A stretch of 64,000 nt of DNA from Paramacrobiotus metropolitanus. Its lineage: Eukaryota; Tardigrada; Eutardigrada; Parachela; Macrobiotidae. The DNA is taken from positions 496,001 to 560,000 of the forward strand of contig NW_026570269.1 in the NCBI RefSeq assembly GCF_019649055.1, read 5' to 3'. The translations under genes and the position numbers were made by a program. Below the pieces are notes generated by a model. It did no database searches. It saw only the letters and a list, made by a program, of their open reading frames with translations, and was not told where the DNA came from. Positions 48,901 to 61,035 of the stretch are shown piece by piece (position 1 is the stretch's first letter; each line of letters begins with the position of its first letter).

Positions 48901-51900
48901 GGTACAGCAAATAGGATGTCGAGGACGGGTACTGCAGCAATTACTTAAAATGTATTAACAGGTAAATTCGATCAGAAGATTTTGAGGGAAAGTATTTGCC
49001 GTACTTATATCAAGGAATTTACTCATAGTCATGTCGTATACTTGAACTTGTACGGCGGTTCCCAGTAGTGATAGTAATGCCGCACCGGATACTTTTTTTA
49101 GAAAACAGTGAGATCACCAGATATTAAAACTTTTAAGAAACGAAAATGCTGAAAACACAGCATTAATGAAATTGTGCTGATGTTAGGCCGGCTTTGGTTA
49201 TTTTAAGCAGCTACATTCGCATAAGTAACATCAGTGCTTGTCTGTCGAAGTTCGCTTCTGTACTCGTATGCAAAACTCTGATATATCAGCGACAATGAGA
49301 TGCAGGTGTACAGCACGTACGCAGACCGTCCATTGGTCATTCCTATGCCTTCCAGATTGCTTAACTCCCGCACCCGGTGAATAGGCATTTATAGTATGTA
49401 GGTAGATTCGAATGCAGCCGGGAAGTAGATAGGATGTTTTAATTGCTCCGACAATCAGTTCTGATCCAAGCAGACACATTCTCTCGCTGTCCTCGATTTC
49501 CCTGATTGAGAGAAGTGAGTCTATTAACCCTCTTGAGAATCCGACCAGTTACGGCGCCGTAGCGGAGGTACTGGCTAGTTAAACAAACTTTGGCCGTAGC
49601 AGAGCAGCAGGGCACATTTCTATGATCTCTCGTATACATGCGGGACTTATCAGCACAGATACGGGAGAATGTAGGATCTCATTTCCACGGTAGCAATAAG
49701 TAGCCCTGAATCTGATTTTCTTTCTCAATTTGCTCTAGCCTCCCGTATGCACGTTAGTCTTGGAATATTTTCCTGCCGAATGCCGTATATGCAACAATTA
49801 TATGTGTTACTTCTACGATAATTATTGTTTTGATGAATTATGTGCCAGTAGAATGTTTGCATTGTTGTATTTCTGGTGGCCATTTCACTAGGCCTTTCGA
49901 TAGTATTTGTAATTGGCATTTTGTATCGTCATCGCCTAACGAATTATTTTATCATAATCGTAAAGGTGACATTTTTTGACCGATCCAGACGTTCCGGTTA
50001 AGCGGTAAGTTTCGTTAGTATAACAGCACTAAACATTTTAAGCCCAGAGAGCAGCAGTTACTGCTATACTTCTATTAAATATTGTGTTTTGCTGCATTTC
50101 TGGTGTTGATTAATGTCACTGCGGTAATAAATGGCTAAAATTTTCGTATTCAAAAAAGGAATGTAAGTTGGCAATCTGAATAAACAAAAACAACTACCTG
50201 TTGTTCGATAAATTAATATCGTTGACACGTACTAACTGTACGAACGGCTGGAAAAGTCGTTCCTACGTTTGCTTGCAAAACAAAAACTTTTTATCAGCTG
50301 TAATCCAGGCTACTTCTTATCTGTAATCCAGAATGATTTCCGCCTGTTGTCGTGACTTTCTGTATTGCTTCCGAACGGGAGTGTAGTATTTCCTGTCTAC
50401 TACTGTGCATCTAGCAGCGTATCTGAATAATTCGCAAGTTAGTTTTGGTAAAACAACAGTGGCAAAAACCCATTAAAATTGCTTACGCTTGTACATATTT
50501 CGAAAAATGTAAAGCCCGCACTTTGCTTTTAGTCTATTTTACAGGTGCCTTTTCTGTACTATCCAACCTTATATTGTGAAAAAATGGCAGAATCCCAATA
50601 ATAATTAAAAATTTGTTCTCCGTCTAATTTTCGGGAGAATCTTTAAAGAACAATCGAAAAAATGAAAGTGTGCTTGTGCAGTTGTACAAGCGCCTTGTAG
50701 CTTTCCGTTATTCGAATATTTAACATTTCAGTTACCGTTAACGCAATAGAAAATAATTAAAGCAATAGATTAAACATGTTACGCATATACTGCGCCCGAA
50801 TGCGTTGCAGGAGTGGCGAAGCGCAAGATCGCTATCTCTAACACAGACGCCCGCTCAAAAAGCGTCGCCGGAAAATCCGGTAAAAATGACGGCCCTGTAG
50901 TCAGCAACGCCCGTTCAGTTTAAAATCTTGCACACGGCCACATGCAAATTAACCGATGTGCTGATCACTAGCTCTTCTGGAACATCGAGGTTTTGTTTGA
51001 TCATTTGTATCATTTGTATTTCCATCAACGATCAAAATGCGTAACAAACCGAGTCCACGTAAAATTAACCGACGGCATTTTGCATGGTCGGTCTCAGAGG
51101 GTATGCCTGACGTTGTGGTATGGTGCTATCGCTGTACACATCTACTGTATATAGATATGTACGAGTACACTGCGTCATAGTACTTCTGTGAAATTTTCCT
51201 ACGTGAATCCAGAAATTCTCGCAGTGAATTTTGTTGTTGCTTTCCACCCGCTTCAACATTTCACACCCATTGGTGTTATTCCCCTTGGTGTGTCCTTTCC
51301 TAGAGGACCAAAAGCACGCCCACGGCAGTTGACTTATCTGTTTGCGCTTCATGTCGTTCAGTTTGCTTCCTATGAGAAACAAAGGCTATAAAGCCGCCGG
51401 GCCGTCTTCGTCCGGCGGTACCAGCGCAGAAAATTCTGTTAGTCCAGTGTGGCATGAATCTTTATCATACTTCCCGAGAATTCATGAAATTTTACAGTGT
51501 CCTCGAACACGCTTTCAGATGCGCTTTCGGGATGGCTACACCACGGCAATTTGCTACAGCAATGCTGCAGCGCTGTGCTCATTGCTGCGACCAGTTGCAT
51601 CCCGTCGGGTCACAAGCATTGTTATATTTAAAATGAGCCGTTTAAACTGCCCAAATCGCAATTACCGTGCTTTTGTGGCAGGAATTTCTAAAGCCGGAGA
51701 CATGGACATCTCCCAGGAGCCGATCCGGTCCGGAACACCTGTGTCCAAGAGCGGAGCGACATCAGGTCCTCCACGGTTCCTGAACGTGGCCACGGTGCCG
51801 TCGCCCGATACCAAATCCTCTATTGGATCAGGATCCCATTCCCCTGATGGATCCTTTCATCCGCTGGTCCGCTCTCTGGACGCAAAAGATATAATGAAGG

Positions 51901-54900
51901 AAGAGGTACGAGTAAGCGCACAAGCGATTCATTGGAATTAGATCTAGCTTTTTCAGTTTTATTTGTTGGAGCGAAAGACAAAATCATTTGTTTTTAATCA
52001 GTTACTGAGAAACCTGTGTGTCTTTTATGCATAAATTAATTGCTCTTCTTAATTTTAACTTAATTATTTGCAATACACCGTTTCTTTGATCTCTGAATTA
52101 GCAGCATTTTGTGATGAAGCAAATTTATTACCAACTGCTAAAAAAGCCGATGAAATGAGCTTTGAAATCGTTGTGGATCATTTTTAAGAATGTATAAAAT
52201 AGTAGTAGCGTCAAAAATTTGATGAGGGTGAATTATTCGTAAACATGCTACGATTTTAAAGATTTATAACTGTTTGACATTCATTACTGGGCAATTTTCT
52301 GCATTTAAATGGTCACGCGAGTACTTCCTACGATAAGAATTGATTAATTAGTTGGTGAAGTAGGCGTTGTGAAGCGCGCGCAAGTTTTTTCAAAGTATTT
52401 CATGCGGTGAAGATGTAATATGTAAAAAATAGATGTTAACTGGTTTCGTTTTCATTTTACAGTATGTTACCGATGTTCACTCTACACAGGACGAGATGGC
52501 TGGCTCCATGATGGAAAAGGATGCCGGTGGAAAAATCACCCGTCGGTTCCAGTGCAATGAATGCGGCCGTCTGTTGAGCACGTCCACTTCTCTGGAACGA
52601 CACATGCTGACTCACAGCGGCCAACGCCCGTTTCCTTGCCCTCTGTGCCCCATCTGCTTCACTACAAACGGCAACCTCTTACGTCACCTGAAGAGTTGTC
52701 ACGACGCACACGGCTCCGAGTCCAGTCTTTCCAAAATGGATCCCACAGCGAAGGATCTGCGCCCAGCAAAAAGTCCAGTCAGCTTACGAATGCCTAATTC
52801 ACTGGTAAATGCACTGGCTACTAAACGCGACATCTTACCAAAAAGCGCGATGAACGATGAGCTGACCCGGGACAGCCACAACCAAGTGGGCAGTGAGACG
52901 GAGTTTCCCGATGCGACCAAGTATAAGCCGTTCCTGTGCACGCTCTGCGACAAAGTCTTCAGCACGAGAACCAACTGCGAACGCCACATCCGTAATCGGC
53001 ATTCGGATAAGACGTATTCCCGACAGGTAGAGTGTGTCATATACTCTTTTGTAATAATTTAAGAATTTTAAAGCACATGGTCAAAACTTAGATGATTTTC
53101 GTTAAAATTATTATTAGCACTAACCTCTGCAAAGTAGCAAGGTGGCACCAGTGCCGTACTGTCAACCGGTGTCTTTAATATGCTTTCTTCGGTTGGCGGT
53201 ACATTCGGTAACAATACTTACTAGTTACTGTAGTGTTTTTTGTATACAGCACATATTCGTATTAATTTTTAATTGACTTCAAGTCGGCTTCCAGTAATTG
53301 ATTACCTGAAATGAGCTTCTAAGTCAAGTCCAAAAAGTCAGCTTGGATGTCCCAGCAGTTTAAAAATTTTGACTTTTATGGAAACAGAGTCAAAAGTCAA
53401 GTCAAGCTACTGTTTACTAATTCAAGTTTTTGGCATCCCTACCAACAGGAGCTGGTCAAGCTGATTAAGTTCATCCCGAAGAACGCAGCGGATAGCCATG
53501 CAGTATGCAAGTACTGTAAAAAAGATTACGTTTCCAGTAAGATGCTGAAACACCACTTGCGCTCACCATACTCCAGCTGCCGACGGAAACCGTTTGCTTG
53601 CAAACTCTGTGAGGTGCGTCAAATAACCACTCTAAGCAACCATATTCGCAAACTCCAGAAATTTCATTTTAAACTTTAATTATTACGAGCGCATTATTCT
53701 TCCCGATCTTCTCGAACTGATATCATTATTCCAGCAAGTAAGAACATCCGGAAGTTACAACTCCTACTTAGTTTGCTGTCACGTAGCTTGTACCTATTTT
53801 ACAACAGGTACGGTACAGAGAATTTTTAAATTTGTTAACCACCTTGAGATTTGCTGCATATCTGTAGTTCTGATGGTTGGTTAAAGCTCGGAACCTTTCC
53901 AACAATGGAAATCGTACAAATTAATATAAATTTCGATTCATTGCAAATTGTTTGATTCTTCTGGATTCAAGGAATCAGTAGTGAACGGTCTAAAATCTAG
54001 AACGCTCACTACTGAGTACTCTGTACTTCTAATTTCTTCAAATTTGAGTACGAGTATTGTCTTCGCTGTTTTTGCACATTTTTTCAACTCATGAACCCAT
54101 CCAGTAAAAGATACGTATCTCAAAAAAATTTTAAATATGAGTAATACGTATGTAATATAAAATTTCTGAACTTAATTTTTTTCAAAATTAATTTTTTCAA
54201 AATTTTGAGTGAAAATTCGGGACATGTTTTTCGGAAGAAACAAGAATAAGATTCGGAAGAACGACTTCTTACGCGAACATAAAGCTTTGCCATTAGCGTT
54301 TTAAAATCTCACCTTTTCGTTCTCAGACAGAAATATTCATTTCAGTATTGAGTCAACAGCAAAATCACGATTCCATGTTCCAGGATAGTACCAAGTATCA
54401 CAATTTCGTCTCTGGATCTGCAAATTTGCACGAACTCGTCGAATCGCTCGTGTGAAAGTTTGTCCGACTTTGTTTGCAAAGACATTTCCAATATCAGCTA
54501 TTCAAAAATTCAGTCGCAAGAGATTAATTTACCAATAGCCAACGAACATGCATTAAACTTTCACAAACTGACAGTAACACTCCATTTAGACTGATTCAGT
54601 CATTAGTGATTCATAAAATTAATGGAAATACAAAAAGCGGGGTATAGCAGATAATTTAAGCAGATATAGGAATGATGATGAGACTTGTTTACTTGCGAGC
54701 CTGAAGCCTGCTAAGGTCACGGATAGTCGCCAGCCAGGCAGATTGCTCCCGCCCGTTAAGTAATACTGTTCAAAATCAAGAATATACGAGTTTCACTAAC
54801 AAGCCACGACAATAATAACTGATCCCGAGGACCCGAAGAAACAAAACAGAAAAATTTGCTTGGCTTTTCATTTTTTGAGAAACCGAAACTCCGAAAGCAG

Positions 54901-57824
54901 CCTTTTCTATCGGGAGGTGGCGCTAGCTCTTGCTACATCGTCTTGAGGCCTGAGGTTTCAACTTTCAACAAGGGCGACGGGCACCATTGTGTCTTTAGCG
55001 CATGTGGCCATTGTGCAGCTAAAGCTAGTCATGCACACATCGCTCCAGTTTAGTTTGCGTACTTAATTAATGGGCGCTTGAACACTTCTTTGACTTCTGT
55101 CCTCTGCCTTCGTCAGTTTTCGTCCCTTACAATATTTTTAAACTTTGTTTTCAATGTTGTGTTGAATATTATTTTATTAGTTGAATTTTTATGAGCTGTT
55201 CTTATTTTTTTATTTTTTGATTATTTATCGGAATGGCAGCATCGCATAATTCATTGTTGTTGACCTTTACCCCGATTCCTGCGGCTTCGGAGATGTTTAT
55301 GCACTTGGTAAGCCCTTACCATAGCGACGATGCGCGTGACCAGCATGAACCATTCCGAACTTTTTTGGACTCACACTGCAAAATAGCGCCTATAATCGTT
55401 CTCGTATTTTCTCAAAATTTTGAACAGAACTGAGCCGTAACAATTTGGGTAGTTGGGATAAATTTATAATGGGAGCTTTGGCAACCAAATGGTGTTTCCT
55501 TTATAATATTACCAGTATTTGTGGTTTTCTATATCGTCTGCCTCCGTATCTTTTGACCCTTTGTCGGCTCCGTCAATGACAAACTGACAAAGCCGATTTT
55601 CTGATGAAGCCGATATTCTGCTATACTTTTTCCAACCCCATACGTGATATTAGTACAGAGTATAATTTCTTTGGTAGAGGTGGAAAGCTGATAAATATTC
55701 TAATTGGGAACACATTGGGAAAAAAATGAAGAAACGAGGTGTTTAAAATTTTCGTTAGCCGTTAGGACAGGATTTTCACAGTATTTTCCTTCCATTGTGT
55801 TCGTTATATGTAAACACCTAGGCGAACCAAACGTAACGAGCAGGAGTTTGTGTAAGATCAGGTTGTTTTCGGGTTTTTTACGTTTTTGTAAAGTTGTAGC
55901 CAGCCTCGGTATGCGCGCAATTTTATTGAACTCTTCCTCAAGAATGCTTTTCGTTTTACAGGCGACGTTTTCAACTCGCAATAATTGCATCCGACACATC
56001 ACCAATCTTCACCCGGATCGCAAATCCGAATACAAATCCTTAATAGTGCTGAACGCGCCGGTCTCCCAAGCGGATGACGAAGCACCGGAAGTTGAAGAGG
56101 ATGACATGTCTCCACCCACCATGCTGGGCACATTCCTCTCCCCGGACCGTCTGACGTGAATTTCTCCGTCCGCAGCAACAATTCCGGCGGCGACGCGGAC
56201 AGTACGGACCGTGACGAGGCCATCTCGGAAGCCTACTCACCGGAGAACTATTCGGCCTTCTCGCCCGACATGGACCACCATGAACAGCCGATGCCGTTGC
56301 GCCTGAGCCGCTTCGAAGATCCCCTGGACCTGAGTATTCCCAAATCGAAGCGAAGTGAATGCTTCAACGAGTGTGGTGATGGTCCACTGGACTTGAGCAT
56401 GAAGAAACCAAAGAATGACAATGGTCGGGGCCGCTGTCTCACTGCCGACCAACTGGTTTTCGCGCAGTCAGCTGCAAGCGCAAGTGCCCGTGCACACGCA
56501 CATGGTCGACCATTTTGGTGGAAGCAAGAAGCACGGTGCCAGCATGATTACGGTGGCTAGTTTAATGGAGCGGACAGTACCGCGGAATGATATCCGCAGC
56601 CCGGTGCCGATTGCGCCTATGCCTCTGAAGAGTAGCGCCAATGTTAAACGGATGAGCCAAGAAGGAGAGCGGCCGGGAAAACGGGATCGGCCGTTTATTT
56701 GTCCTTACTGCGGGATTGGATTCACAATTCGAGGTAAAGCTCAAGTGCTTCACAAATTTAAATTATTTTGCCATGACTCAAAGATGAACAGGCTAACGCA
56801 CTTCCGTAACCTTGTAATCGGTATGGTGTGGTAATTATTTTATGGTTTTATTTTATAGGCAATATGTATCGGCATTTCCGCCACAAACATCCGGAACATA
56901 ATTCAAAGCGGCGCGGTAAGAAAGGCGATTCGGAGAGCGACGCTAAAGAACTAGATAGCACACTGGACTCTGCGCAAGTCGGGCTGATTTCCATGGCCAC
57001 TCCGAGTCCTGCTCAACCAGTGTTGTTTAATGGCGACATCAAGCACGACGATGAAGATATAGAATTGTCTGACCCGGTTCACCGCCCGCTTTCCATTGAC
57101 GAGCACGGCAGTCATGAAGAACCCCAGCCTGTGCATTCCGACGTCGGGCAGGATTCCGATCGTGATGGTTCGCACAATCAGGATGAGACGTCGTCGAATA
57201 ACTCCAAGAAGCGTCTGAAGATCAACTCCTACTCGGCATCGCCTCATAACCACGTCTGCTCGGAATGCGGTGCGGCGTTTCCTTGGCAGAGTTCATTGGA
57301 GCGTCACATGTTCACGCATACCGGGATGAAGCCGTTCGCGTGTAAGTGGTGTGACCTGCGTTTCTCCATCAAGTCCAACTGTGAGCGCCATTGTCTGCGT
57401 ATCCATGGGAAGAGTCTGAATAAGGCGCGCAAAGAACGCCGCAATCCTGGAAATCCGATTAAGTGTCCGCTGTGTGCGGAGACGTTTGCCTATAAGATTA
57501 ACTGCGAACGACACTGTCTGGATGTGCACAAGCAGCATTACGAGAATCTGGTGACCAGCAGTGGAGCGGAAGGCAGCGTGGAAGGTGATCAGCCGGCATC
57601 GATGGGCAAGGTGAAACGACAGAAGGGATCCCGAAAGGGCAGTGATGCGGCCAAGTCAATGATGTATTATCCCCTGTATGAAGTGTCCGTCATCGTTCGA
57701 CAACACGGAAGATTTGCAGTTGCATGAAGAAAATAATCACTTCAGCATGGACATGCATGTGGATGATCAGCATGATCAGGACAGTAATTCGTCCTACAGC
57801 GGCAGTCTGGTCGTGGACGCTTGA
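42988..57824 (+). CDS. RREB1-like: RREB1/hindsight (pebbled)-type zinc-finger transcription factor
   Basis: Exons in phase: 42988-43078, 51682-51905, 52463-53026, 53449-53613, 55962-56107, 56176-56423, 56485-56733 (approximate start), 56859-57610, 57684-57824. Exon 1 carries SRRKQQNPKH, like the NuRD-recruiting SRRKQ-x-x-P motif of SALL/FOG proteins. C2H2 fingers: CNECGRLLSTSTSLERHMLT, then CPLCPICFTTNGNLLRH, CTLCDKVFSTRTNCERH, CKYCKKDYVSSKMLKHH, CKLCE|ATFSTRNNCIRH (split by intron 4), CPYCGIGFTIRG|NMYRH (split by an intron), CSECGAAFPWQSSLERHMFT, CKWCDLRFSIKSNCERH and CPLCAETFAYKINCERH. The FPWQSSLERHM and FTTNGN blocks are diagnostic of RREB1. Two CtBP motifs, DPLDLSIPK and GPLDLSMKK, lie between fingers; vertebrate RREB1 has a related PIDLSIPK. 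A nuclear repressor/activator in epithelial and Ras signalling in other animals. Three in-exon frame changes are explained by introns of 61-73 bp. Confidence 0.88.
43079..51681 (+). other. 8.6-kb first intron of the RREB1-like gene
   Basis: Donor TTCAG|GTAAGAATT at 43078 and acceptor TTTTGTGGCAG at 51681, phase 1 on both sides (HHSHS-G-ISKAG). Only domain-free short frames are seen. A CT-rich island at 48235-48600 (for example TCTTTCTTCTCCCTCCCTGC) could be an internal promoter or enhancer. Confidence 0.6.
53614..55961 (+). other. intron 4 of the RREB1-like gene, within a zinc finger
   Basis: 2.35-kb intron between CKLCE and ATFSTRNNC, phase 0. No other exon is seen; frames at 54856-55053 and 55233-55433 have no domain. 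Confidence 0.7.
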
Positions 57825-58475
57825 GCCAGTTAAGCGGACCAAATTTTTTGGGATTAGTATTTGAAGCATTTCTTGTTTATTCGTGATAAGCACGTATTTC
57901 CTGTACGAGAACATATCCAATGCAGATTTACACATTCCTGTGAGGAGAAGCACATTTCTCCGGTAGTTATTCGTTTATTTTGGTGGAGACGTTTTATTTT
58001 TTCTCTTAACCATGTTTTGTTGCTTCAGGTCCCAGTTCTTTACTTATTCTTTGTCGGGTTACATTTGTATCGGTTTGTGTTGAGCGGTGGAATGGGATTT
58101 TGTCCATTGTATATAGTTTTTCCATTTTGGTGTATTAGGTACGTTTAATTTTGTTACCGTCGGGCACATGTCTGCAAGTCAACATTCCTGTTTAAACGTT
58201 GTAATTCCGGCTGTATTTCTTCCGATTTATAAATATTCAGCAGATACACTGAAGATCTTTCGTTGTTTGCAAAAACACCAGTCTTGCGTAAGCATGCTCT
58301 GGTTCAAGAAAACTGCTACTACATACCTACCTCATATACCTAGCATGAAACACTGTCTAATGCTTATTACATAAAACTCGCATGGTCAACCATTTCAAAC
58401 AGCGCAGAACAGATAAAACTCTTAAGAGTAGAATATCAAACCAAAATAAAATTAATATTAAACCTCCCGCAGGAA
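57825..58475. other. tail-to-tail region between the RREB1-like and SLC10-like genes
   Basis: It should contain both 3' UTRs. AATAAAATT near 58444 lies in T/A-rich sequence. No coding frame is supported. Confidence 0.5.
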
Positions 58476-61035
58476 TTAAGCCTCAATCGGCTTGAGTAAC
58501 TCCTGCTGAGAGGGCGGCAGTGGAAGGGAATTAGTTCGATTCTTCTTAAAGAACCCGGTGAAAATTTTAGCCTGTTTCTTCTCTTCCTTTTCCTCCGTTA
58601 CCGGCCCCACACCATTTTCCATTTCCTCCAGACTGCCTTCCTCCGTTCGCACTTCCATCACTCGCGATTTGCAGCACCGATTATAAGCCGTCAAGCCCAA
58701 GAACCATAAGAAGAGCGGAATAAACAACATAATCGATCCGCACACCGGCAGCACCGAACCTAAATCCGCATCCGGCTGCGGCAGACTGTATCGCAGCAGA
58801 ACAATGGCAATTCCTGTATTCTGTACTCCCGTCTCCACGGAGATGGCAATCACTTGCTCCTTACTGCGCTTGGAGATAACTGCCAATGTGGCACCAAAAA
58901 CGTATCCACACCATGGGACAATCAATCCGGCCAACATGGTGCGCCAGTTCATCACGTAGAACATGTACAGATTGGCGTAAACACCGAAGGTGAAAATGAA
59001 CAGCATCATCAGGATGGTGAAGGGGCGGATGCACTTCACGGCTTGATTGGCCCATTGTGGACGGTAACGACGGATCAGTACACCGATGGCCAGCGGGCCG
59101 GTCAGCGCGATCAGACTGGTGAGAATGTTGGAGAAGGGGATGCGAATCTGGAGATTGCCGAAGAGGGAGCGTCCCAGAGTGAACAGCCAGAACGGCATCA
59201 TTCCTAGAAGCATTCAAATTGTGAGACCTACGCATATATAATACGCGGATGTAAAATTGATCATGCGCAGAAACACCGTCAACACCCGCAAGCAACGTTT
59301 ACGATGTTATTCGAATGCGTAGTTAATAGTACAGGTGCATTGGCCACTAATCGTAAGGAAATCAACAAGTATCAATATCAATAAATTATCAATAAATAAA
59401 TTATCAATAAATTCTGCCTAGTCAATTGATTATACAAGGAACAATCTGTATAAGCTTCCATGAACTACCGCAATACACCTTTTCTTGCATTTTTAGACAG
59501 TAACTGCCATATTGATCTGCAGAACACCATGCTCTACCAACAACGTCTTACGTAAACTCCTTCTCCATTTAATTAAAGCGGACTGTATACAAGCAAAATA
59601 TGTAGTTGGTAGCAAACTTTTCGATGTAAATTAAACCTCTTGTCAGGTTTTCTAAATACTGCAAGCTTACTGGAATAACCACAAAGAAGTAGGTGAAATT
59701 TTCACCGACATCTGCTTCATGAAGTTGCACAAAAACGAATTTCCTAGGTCAGCCTTAATATTGCTAGACTCGCAAATGATTTTCGACACGCACCACCAAA
59801 CCAGTCACTTTCTGCCAAACTCGTTTTAGCTCATTACGGTGTCACTCACAATCAACACAACATATATTGATTTCAGCATAATGGAAACCGGAAAACTTTT
59901 CCCTGAACCGGGGGTAAAGAATACTTTATCGCGTAGTCTAACTGAATTGATTTCTCAAGAAGCGCATGTTTTAGTTCAGCCAATTGTTATGTAGTTCAAC
60001 CAAAGAAATCAACGAATCGCTGCTCGATTTTAATTACTAATGCATAGAGGAGATTTTTCACACCTAAAGCCAACGCAGTGCTGAGGAAAGTCATCGTTAT
60101 GCTGAGATTGGTGTCTCCTTCTAACAGTAGTGTCCAAAAGTTTGAAGCGCCACCTCCAGGCGAACATCCCATGGTAAACAAACCAAGCTGGAGATTTGGC
60201 TCTTGAAACAATGCCATTGCGACCCCGTACGCAATCTATAACAATCAGTTTGAGTAAAAAATAAATCTCCCAGAAGAAGAACCAAATTCGAAGGTCCAAA
60301 CATAACAGTAAGTATATAAAACATTGGTACTAGTACTGATTCTGCCATAAAAAGAACGAAATCCAACTCATGACCATGTAATCGAGTAAAGAGTGTCAAA
60401 AACGAGTGCTGTAAATTCCTTACCAATGGCATAAACATGTACTGGCTAGTAAAGCCAATGCCGATCGCACAGGGCTTCTTTAAATTTTCCTTCACCACCT
60501 CCAGATCCAAGTGACAGCCCATGTTAATAGTGTTGATCCCCACAAGGATAGCGATAATAGCCACAAAAGCCGTATCTAATTTGGAGGGTGCCCGAATAAT
60601 ACTGACCGGGAACACATCCACCAGTTCCGTTTCTTTTCCTGCATCTTTTTCATCCTGCGTGGTGGCGGTAATGAGCAGATTATCCCGACCTAGAAATTTC
60701 CCCCGCACCCATATTGTGCGAGAGAAATCCTCGCGGCAGTGCAACTGCTCTTCGCCCTCACCCTCGAGTTCAATAATATCCGATCGAGCTGGACGAATTT
60801 GTAATAAGATAACTTTCCCTGCAGTTACCGCTTCAGCCGAGCACACACACTCCACGGTGACATTGGCGGTGGTTTCTTCGTGGACTTTTTCCAGACCATA
60901 TTCAATGGACGGGTTGAATGTACAGTTCAATCTGCGATGTCCCACACTGGATGAACGGATCCCGTTTAGTGCTTGGGAGATGGCGTAGGGAATCAGCATA
61001 AGTAGGAGAGTACCGATTACACAGATTAGATGCAT
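58476..61035 (-). CDS. SLC10 family (SLC10A3/P3-like) bile acid:sodium symporter homologue
   Basis: Three exons: 61035-60424, 60235-60064, 59203-58476 (phases 0, 1), about 503 aa. Signal peptide (MHLICVIGTLLLMLIPYAIS), then about 150 residues of predicted extracellular domain with several Cys (NCTFNPSIEYGLEKV, VTVECVCSAE), then the SBF transmembrane core: FVAIIAILVGINTINMGCHL, EVVKENLKKPCAIGIGFTSQ, GLFTMGCSPGGGASNFWTLL (the conserved GCSPGG), TFLSTALALG|MMPFWLFTLG, and SVETGVQNTGIAIVLL (the E-x-G-x-Q-N-x-x sodium-site motif). A charged cytoplasmic tail follows. The large N-terminal domain points to the SLC10A3/A5 branch rather than classical NTCP/ASBT. Both sodium-site motifs are intact, so transport is plausible; the substrate is unknown. 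The first exon frame continues past its donor (VRNLQHSF) without homology, supporting the splice. Confidence 0.92.
59204..60063 (-). other. intron 2 of the SLC10-like gene with a short AATAAATTATC repeat
   Basis: 860-bp intron. Near 59372-59415, three or four copies of AATAAATTATC or AATAAATTAT variants occur in tandem. No exon is seen inside. Confidence 0.7.

Noticed and set aside
51342-51681. Upstream part of the long frame at 51342-51941 as the N-terminus of the RREB1-like gene
   Set aside because: It precedes a good acceptor (TTTTGTGGCAG) whose phase matches the conserved-looking first exon at 42988; the extra sequence has no homology.
55962-57824. RREB1-like locus as a frameshifted pseudogene
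   Set aside because: Zinc fingers and CtBP motifs are intact and small GT-AG introns restore the frame at every break.
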